Below, one piece after another: positions 56,508 through 64,000 of a stretch of DNA of 64,000 bases. Origin of the DNA: Corinectria fuckeliana (Eukaryota > Ascomycota > Sordariomycetes > Hypocreales > Nectriaceae); NCBI GenBank assembly GCA_019137255.1, contig WPDH01000016.1, forward strand, positions 1 to 64,000. Direction: 5' to 3'. A model generated the notes under the pieces. That model did no database searches and had not been told where the DNA came from. It saw only the letters and a program-made list of their open reading frames with translations. The position numbers and the translations under genes are program-made. Each line of letters begins with the position of its first letter. Position 1 is the stretch's first letter.

Positions 56508-58972
56508 GATGGCGGTGGTATTTGGAGGTTTGTAAGGTTGGAGTGGAGGGGCAGCGGTTGGAGGGCTGGTGGGGGGCCGGAGGAGCTATATAGTCATGCG
56601 TAGGGGGTTACAGCGGTCTCCAGGTTCGTAGTCAACTGTGGTATTTATTGCCCGTCAGATGAGATGTATACAGGGGGACAGTTCTTGGGTGAAGCAATGA
56701 AAAGGGAGTGTTTAAGGTAATTTGTAGTAGTCAACATCAAGACGTCGGGCCAATGACTCCTCGCGTTCGTGAATGGGCTGCAGGGTTGGCAAAAATACGA
56801 GGAATATCCGTACTGCCTGATGATAATACTCAGTACTACTTAGTTGGTATTAATATCAGGCATTGCTAAACAGATTGGTATTAGTATTTAGCAATGGTGG
56901 GCTGTACGAAGTAGACTACAGGATAGCCGCATACGAATACACGCAAGAGGAGTCTGCGACGGGCCGGCGCATGCATCGGAGTCGGAGCCCACACATCGAG
57001 AACGTCGCCCGACTTCCGAAGAACCACGACTGAGTCATCATTACTGCACTGTCACTGTCTGGATTGTAGGAACGGAGCACCTCTTGAATGCTACTGGGGA
57101 AAAGATTCGCAAAGTAGTTCCTGGACGCCCACGTCGCCTCGTTTCTCAACTGGAAAGGTACCTGTCAGCTAGGTGATGTACATGTAGTAAGTAGTAGTAA
57201 AGTAGGAAGGACGTATAATACGTATGGGAAAACCCTAATCCTTGCCCGTTTGCATCCATGTGTGTGGTGTAGCGCCATGTTCGTGAGCATCTAACTCGAC
57301 TAAGCTTGTCCGCTGTCGGGCAGCCTAAGTAGGGACTAAAAAAAAGTTTTCCTCCAGGTCGTTCCTCTCACACACAACCGCAGCTACTTCCATAGTACTT
57401 ACTGGACGGTACGGCATCCGCGATGCGAGCCGCGAGATCCACACCGAGTGCCATTGTCCACTGTCACCATGCCGTCATGCGATGGCGTCAATTTCTGTCC
57501 ATGTACCGTTGTGCATAGTACATACTATGTACTAGTAGTAACAGCAATTCTAACCATGCGTTTGCTTGTGGGCCTTCCTGGCAAGTCAGTGAGCGTTTCC
57601 GCTTCCAGCAGTCCCGCCACAGGCCTGGAGTCCACATTCCACTCCCCTCCTAGCAGGCAGGCATTTCTTTGTGCTGCCGCTTGCAGTGACTCCCGTCGAA
57701 TTCCGCTCCAGACCAGGTGGAGGTTTCCTGCAAAGGGTTGGTTGGTTGGCAATCCTTGCATGCCAACGAAGTACGCTTGCTGCAATGTCCCTTGGTTCCG
57801 TCCTGCTGCCCACATGCGGCCAACGCGGAGGTTGGACAGCGGAGGCGGAGGCGGAGGCGGAGAGTCGGCTGCGGCCACTGCGGCGCCTATCATGGACTAG
57901 CCTAGCATAAAGAAGCATTTACAGCATTCACCCAGCTCAATAGAAAAACTGTTATGATTCAGTTGAATATGGAGACGAGTTTAACATAGAGTAACTCACA
58001 TAAGTATCCCACAGGCATTACTCACATGATACTGCAATTCACTAGGGGCTATCATGGAAATAACAAAAATCTCATCCGAGTGTCAAATCGTGACTTCTTC
58101 TTGTCCTTATATGTCTTACCCTGTAGATATGCGCGGCACGTAGCTCAAAATACCGTCGTCCTTATATCCAGAGATGGTAAGCAAGTAGGTAAGAGTGTTG
58201 GATCAATCAGCCTAGTAGTTAGTCTGTTGATTATTTCCTGTCTCATCTTTACTAAGTCACGTCTTCCACGTATATCGTTGATCCTCGGATTTATTAAGTA
58301 AAGTAGAGCACAGTTTTCGACACCTCTCAGTTCCCTTTCATGTCTAACAACCCAGAGCCAAAGAATCAGTAGTCATGAAATTGACAGGGGCCCGCAAAGA
58401 TTCAGGTGCCTTGCCAAGCATGGTCTCGAGGAGACTACTTTCTGTATCCATGCACTTCAACTGTTCGGGCCCACAATCAAGCCTCACTTACAAGTTCGCA
58501 GAGCGGGACAAGCCGCACAGAGAACCAGATTGTACACCAAACGCGCACCCAAAGTGGCGACGGATCATTCTCTATTATGCACCCAGAAAACCCTTCTCCC
58601 TGTGAGACCCTCACTGCCATACCTCCATGCCGGAGGTCGCATCAAACACTTGAATAAAACGACAAAAAGAAAAAAAGAAAAAGAGAAACCCCGAGGAGAC
58701 TGCAATAACAAGGAAAGATGACTGCGGGCCGACTCTGGCCCCTGGTTGTCTATCAGAGGATCCCCATGGCTTGCGACTTTGGTTTCCGGAAGGATGCCTA
58801 TCAGATGACGAGCTATCTTGAAACGGCACTGGTTCGATTGTTGACCTGCCTTCGACCGCCCCCTGTATTCTGTAGCCTTTTCTGCAAGCCTACCGACCGC
58901 TATTGCCTTGAGGGTTCAAGTGAATCTGGCCCCCACGAATGAGACCTTTCATATCATGGTATGTTGCGTCGC
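56508..58972. other. Long intergenic region, SER3 upstream to NAP1 downstream
   Basis: This 2.5-kb stretch carries the SER3 promoter on the left and the NAP1 3' flank on the right. A GGAGGC repeat lies at 57841-57862. Small open frames on both strands show no conserved motif. I see no gene, RNA or transposon in it. Confidence 0.5.
57841..57862. repeat. GGAGGC hexamer repeat
   Basis: Nearly four perfect copies of a GGAGGC/GGCGGA unit in tandem. Confidence 0.7.
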
Positions 58973-60533
58973 TTAGCTCTGTTTGCACTCAGCAGCCTCC
59001 TGTTTGGGTTTACCCTCCACATCCTGTCATCCGTAGTTAGTTCTGCCCTCACATCACGAGAATAGGTAGCAAAGAGGTTGGCACTTACATCGTCGTCGGA
59101 CTCCTCCTCCTCATCGTGGTCCTCGCTCAGGTCATCCTCATCATCGTCCTCGTCCTCGTCGAAATCGGCACCGTCTAGCTCATCATCCGAGATCTCCTCG
59201 AAAGCAAGAGCCTCACCAGTGAACCAATCGATGGCACGGGGGATGAGCTTCTCCTTGATGTCCTCGCCTAGCTGGTAGTCGAGCTCGAGACGCTCCTCGA
59301 TGTCCGACTCAGCATCGTCGTCGTCATCTTCAGTGGGAGCCTTGGGTGGCGAGAAGAAGTTGAAGAAAGACTCGGTGGGGACAGTCTTCTTCACGATGCG
59401 GGTCTGCTTGGTGTCTGTAATTGTTTATTAGTTGGCCTGTTCGGTATTGGCCGAGGAAAGGGACGCAGTCGCTTACTCTTATTTCGCTGCTTCTTGCTCT
59501 CAACACGGACAGTCAGGTCCTTGCCGGGAAGCCACTCGATCTCCTCACCGTCGGCGTGGTCGTAGATGAAGTCACCACCGTAACCGCTTTCGTTCTGGTA
59601 AATGTAGGTCTTGGAAAGTGTCTTGTTCTTGAAGTAGCTGTTGGGAGCGAACTCGAAGATGAGGCGGAAGCCGGGCTTGTCAAGGTACTCCATGCGGATG
59701 TCGGTGAGGTGCTTGAGGGCAGCCTCATCACGGTCGGTGATCATCTCCGCCAGGGAGATCTGATTCTTCATGGCAGAGAGCCAGAACTCGGGAATGCCGG
59801 CCACAGTCTCGGGAGCATCAGACTTTGTCTCGGGCTCAGTGGCCGAGGCACCCTCCTCGGCCTCGGCCTCGGGTTCTTCATCATCCTCCTCACCAGCCTT
59901 GACTTCTTCCTCGGTAGGCTCAGCGGTACCGTTGACGATGGTTGACCGCTTCTGGTAGAGGGGAGAAAACTTGGCAAAGTACTTCTTCTCGAGTTGAAGG
60001 ACCTCCTCCTGGAACTCGGCCTCGAGCTTGGAGTGCTCCTTCTGGATGCCCTTGAGACCGGCGACACGGCGGCGGACGGGGGCAGGCAGGGACTCGATGT
60101 AGCCTGATGATTGGCCTACGAGGGAGCCGAGTCGTCCCTGAATCATCTGAATGAGCTTGGGGTTTTGGGCGAAGACAGAAGCCGCAGTGGCACGGTCCAG
60201 GTCCTCTGCGGCGGGGTTAGACGACGTCGAGTAAGTTGGGGAACACGGCACACTGCGCACGGCACGGGGGACGCGGCAGGTGACACATGAAGGAAGACGA
60301 CTCACCCTCCTTGATACTAGCGACGCCGGGCTGCTGGGCGTGGGAGGAGATGGGGGCGTTGTTGAGGGGAGTGTTCTGCGGCGTGCTGGATGAAGGTGGG
60401 GTTAGCAATCGAAGCGGGCACAAACAACAGCCAAACGACAAAGAAGAGGGGAACAAGGCAATGAGAGGCAGAGGGAGAATACTAACGGAGCAACAGACAT
60501 GTCGGATCGCTTGCCTCGGATGGGTTCGGCCAT
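58973..60533 (-). CDS. NAP1: Nucleosome assembly protein NAP1
   Basis: Five exons, 60533-60487, 60385-60306, 60205-59477, 59414-59089 and 59023-58973, give 410 residues. NAP1 is an H2A-H2B chaperone that shuttles between cytoplasm and nucleus. The NAP domain runs from about residue 50 to 350 with VLQLEKKYFAKFSPLYQKR, GIPEFWLSAMKNQ, KTYIYQNESGYGGDF and PTESFFNFFSPP, followed by a long acidic tail (DFDEDEDDDEDD). A large acidic loop (EEDDEEPEAEAEE) interrupts the domain. The last exon adds DVEGKPKQEAAECKQS, whose end CKQS is a CaaX prenylation box, as known for yeast and animal Nap1-type proteins. It is divergent from the YPK9 gene. Confidence 0.95.
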
Positions 60534-61689
60534 GGTGCTGGACTAGATGCGAGCCAGAGCAGTGGGAGAAAGATAGATGTCGTGGAAGGGAGGTGAAGTT
60601 GGAGAGGAGAGAAAGTTGAGAAGACGATGGCCGTTGACGTTTGCTAAATTTTGGTGGGGGGCGATAAGTAGAAAAAATTTGGGCACTGGGCTGGGTACTT
60701 GCAACTGAGTTGTTGGGCCACCAAGCGCTCAACTGACTGGTCGGCCGGCGGTCGGTAGAGGGAGAGAGAGAGGGTCGGTCTGCTGGATGAACCAGCCACA
60801 GAGGGACAGTGTCCGTGGGGGATCAACTGCACTGTCTTCCCCAAGGTCCACTCCGCTCCACCACTCCTAAATCCCGGATGCTGGCAGGACTCGATCGCGT
60901 CGGGTCCGTGTGCGCCCGTGAGAGCCGGTCAGGTCAGGTCAACCTGTAAGGAGGCGAGAAGGCCCGTGACGAGCTAGTGAGGCTCTCCCTCCAAACCATT
61001 TCCCATTCGTGCACTGGCTTACCTAATCCTGAAATGCGTGCAGTCAGTCTTATTGGAGACGCGCTTCTGGAATGGCCTGGCCGGCTGCATGGAACCGGGT
61101 GCCCTGGAGGCAACACTTCCTAATAACTAGACTAGTCACTTTTGATTCTTTTGTTTATCGTGCCAGTAATAGCTTTGTCTCATTTGACTGCGGACATGGC
61201 CGTCGGTCACAGTACCACTTGACGGAGAAAGCAGAGAGAGCAATTCTTCATGCTTTAACTAGTCCTCAGAGAAGGGTGAAGTGATATCTCATGCCAATCA
61301 ACTGGGATGAGGCATTGCTTTGGTCTTCCATACGCCATAACGAGAGACTGCCACATTCAATCACCCGAGTCATTGGTTTTTTCCTCCGCCCGTGAGGCCG
61401 TCAGGTACACATCGCAGAAAGTGCATTGTAGTCTAATCCTAGCCTTGCACTACGCGGTGGGTGATTCGGCCAATCAGTGATGGCATCCCCACCCGTCGCC
61501 CCAATGACCGGGTTGGAGGGGCAGGGCACCTTTTCAGCCTTGGTCAACCACGGACGAATACTTCCTACTTAGCTTAACTGTTAGACGTAATCGCACCGAC
61601 AAAATTGCATCGACGGAAATAATCGAGCCACCACGCGGCTGCCTTAACCCGTCAGCGCCATGAGAAACAGCCCTCCCTAGGATCTAGCC
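60534..61689. other. Divergent promoter region of NAP1 and YPK9
   Basis: The 1.1-kb region separates two start codons. It has a GA-rich tract near 60755-60775 (GGGAGAGAGAGAGGG). No other feature was recognised. Confidence 0.5.
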
Positions 61690-64000
61690 ATGGATGAGAA
61701 CACTCCTCTAAGCTCTGGCGAGGGTGACGATGCCCCCAGGAGCAACGCGCCAGCCCTCTACCGTATCAGCTCCAATATGAGCCGATCAAGCATCTTCGAG
61801 GATGTCGAGATGGCCCACGAAGAAGTACTATTGGACCTAGCCCATTGCAGCCATCTCCCTACTGACCATGTTCGTCGTCTTGCTTCAGCTTTACTCAGGA
61901 CCTATTGCCGAAAGTCTCCCAACGAGCGTATCTGCCTTTTCCCACCGCCGACCGCGAGCCGACTCGACGACCAGCTTCCACTACTACGAAGACGAGCCCG
62001 AAGCGCCTCCGGAAATTGATGTCGCCAACGGATTCCTCAGGCGAGGGTCTTCCGATGACTACGCTCGACGAAGCATCTCAGACATTGGAGACTTTGAATT
62101 TGGCATTGAGGACGATGACCTAGACGACGAACAAGACGACGCCTCGTCAGAACGGGACTATGAAGCCTCCAATGGCGACTATGACCTCCACCGACACTCT
62201 TCAAGCCATTCTAGGAACTCCGTTCGTGCGCATCTCCTTCGCAGAGATAGCACCACAACAATAGGGAGCTTCCGCTACCGTGGTCGCACAAACCAAAAGC
62301 TCTACATGGTGAACGAGGACCTGACAATTGTCATCGCCGGCTTCCGTACAAACCAAGCTGGCTATATATTTTATATCCTGTCTTGTGTCCTGACTGGCGG
62401 GCTTGCGTATCTATTATTCCGATGGATGCCGCGATGGTATGTCGCTGTCCTGGGTCAAGCATGTTCATTGGGAGACTGCGAGTGGGTTGTAATCGAGAAC
62501 CAGTGGGGGGAACTGGTCACGTTGCAGGTACGATCGCAACTATACGGTCGGCCTCTGTCAACTGTCTTTGGCTTGCCGGAGAAGCTGTATTCGGACGCTC
62601 TAGACGATGAAAGCGACCCGATCGTGGACGACTTGCGAACTCTGGATTACCGTTACGTCCGTCTTTGCTACCACCCCCTTAAGGATAAGTTTATGCTGTG
62701 CAATGGCTGGAAGGACCCGAACTGGACTGATATCCGACTTACCCGCGCTGGGCTCGACAGCGACGAGAAGAGTGTCCGCGAAGTTGTCTTTGGTGCCAAT
62801 CTCATCGATATTGAGCAGAAATCGATGGGGCAGTTGCTAGTGGATGAGGTGACTTTGCCACGTAATCTGTTGCTTTTCATGAGTACACCCTCACTGACTT
62901 ACCCAGGTGCTTCATCCCTTCTACATTTTCCAAGTTGCCAGCCTTATCTTGTGGTCCCTCGACAGCTATTATTATTATGCCGTCTGTATCTTTACTATGT
63001 CCGTTGGAAGCATCGCTGCTACATTGATCGAGACCCGAGCGGTATGTTGAGTAGATCTAACCTCCAACTTCGATGCCTTAAGTCTAACGAGCTAGACCAT
63101 GAGGCGACTACGTGAAATTTCCCGATTCGAATGCGACGTTCGAGTTCTTCGAAACGGGTTCTGTATGTTGGATCTTCATCGTATCACATTTACACTGTGG
63201 GCATGCTGATAATTTGCGTCTAGGGAGATACATCAGCTCCAGTGACCTTGTTCCTGGCGATGTGTATGAGCTTAGCGACCCGAATCTGACCCAATTCCCG
63301 AGTGACAGCCTCCTACTAGCGGGGGACTGCATCGTCAACGAGAGCATGCTCACTGGTGGGTTGCACTGCTTCCATCTCTCAGGCGTAGACTAAAAAAGCG
63401 GCAGGGGAATCCGTACCAGTCTCTAAACTTCCGGCAATCGACGAGACACTTATGAGCATGGACTTGGCGGCGTCATCTGTCACTCCCGAGACAGCTCGCC
63501 ACTTCCTTTTCTGCGGCACCAAGATCATTCGTGCGAGGCGCCCACAAGAAGATCGAGATGGCGACGCTGTCGCGCTTGCGCTTGTTGTTCGCACTGGTTT
63601 CAACACCACGAAAGGTGCCCTTGTGCGCTCAATGCTGTTCCCAAAGCCATCGGGCTTCAAGTTTTACCGCGATTCTTTCAGGTACATTAGTGTCATGGCG
63701 ATTGTCGCTGGCGTTGGCTTCATCGCGTCGTTGATCAACTTTGTCCGGCTTGGTGTTGCCTGGCACTTGGTCATCGTACGAGCGCTTGATCTTATCACTA
63801 TTGTTGTCCCCCCAGCGCTACCTGCCACGTTGACTATCGGAACCAATTTTGCACTCAATCGGCTGAAGAAGAAGCAAATATTCTGCATTAGCCCTCAGCG
63901 GGTCAACGTTGGTGGCAAGATTGACATCATGTGCTTTGACAAGACGGGGACGTTGACCGAGGATGGCTTGGATGTTCTCGGTGTTCGAGTTGTTCGCCGT
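61690..64000 (+). CDS. YPK9: P5B-type ATPase, ATP13A2/YPK9-like (N-terminal part, cut by window end)
   Basis: Six exons are visible, 61690-61824, 61889-62848, 62907-63041, 63096-63162, 63224-63355 and 63405 to the window end, coding 675 residues so far. The N-terminus is a disordered acidic tail (PPEID ... EDDDLDDEQDD). A P5B-specific hydrophobic segment follows (AGYIFYILSCVLTGGLAYLLFRWMP), then SMGQLLVDEVLHPFYIFQ, the actuator motif CIVNESMLTGESVPV, the P5 signature VVPPALPAT and the phosphorylation motif CFDKTGTLTEDG just before the end. YPK9/ATP13A2 proteins are vacuolar or lysosomal polyamine and metal-tolerance pumps. The nucleotide-binding domain and remaining membrane helices lie beyond the window. 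Confidence 0.95.

Overview
The window is nuclear DNA of a filamentous ascomycete (Pezizomycotina, most likely a Sordariomycete; the rank is inferred). The signs are short GT-AG introns of about 48-150 bases with CTNAC-type branch sites, conserved fungal genes close together on both strands, and AT-only blocks that look like repeats mutated by RIP (repeat-induced point mutation). I assembled the gene models by hand; the reading phase of every splice join was checked by adding exon lengths.

Left third (1-24.8 kb): an AT-only RIP-like block at the edge, then an MIT-domain protein, the mitochondrial GTPase GUF1, a histidine-phosphatase protein, a 16-exon argininosuccinate synthase, a decayed enoyl-CoA hydratase pseudogene, a TmpL-like fusion (adenylation domain, membrane segments, flavin/NAD(P) module), a mitochondrial alpha/beta hydrolase, ribosomal protein eS1 and a small fungal protein of unknown role.

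Middle (25-42 kb): URC1 (GTP cyclohydrolase II-like, uracil catabolism) with 19 exons including 4- and 9-base microexons, a small inverted-repeat element, transcription factor ELF1, uracil phosphoribosyltransferase, the cohesin-release factor WAPL and the GTPase RHEB. They are followed by a 3.9-kb Mutator-like transposon with 89-base terminal inverted repeats, a 9-base target duplication and an AT-only interior.

Right third (42-64 kb): a C78-family deubiquitinase-like peptidase, ITP pyrophosphatase (HAM1), adenylate kinase FAP7, class V myosin, 3-phosphoglycerate dehydrogenase (SER3), nucleosome assembly protein NAP1, and the N-terminal half of a P5B ATPase (YPK9) cut by the window end.

Most genes are unrelated housekeeping genes. 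Two groupings may be functional: URC1 with uracil phosphoribosyltransferase (both in uracil turnover), and the argininosuccinate synthase / enoyl-CoA hydratase relic / TmpL-like stretch, which could be the remains of a metabolic cluster. The strongest unusual signals are the extreme intron density with microexons in two genes, the transposon whose ends escaped the AT mutation of its interior, and three introns that are multiples of three with no in-frame stop. No tRNA, rRNA or CRISPR array was seen.
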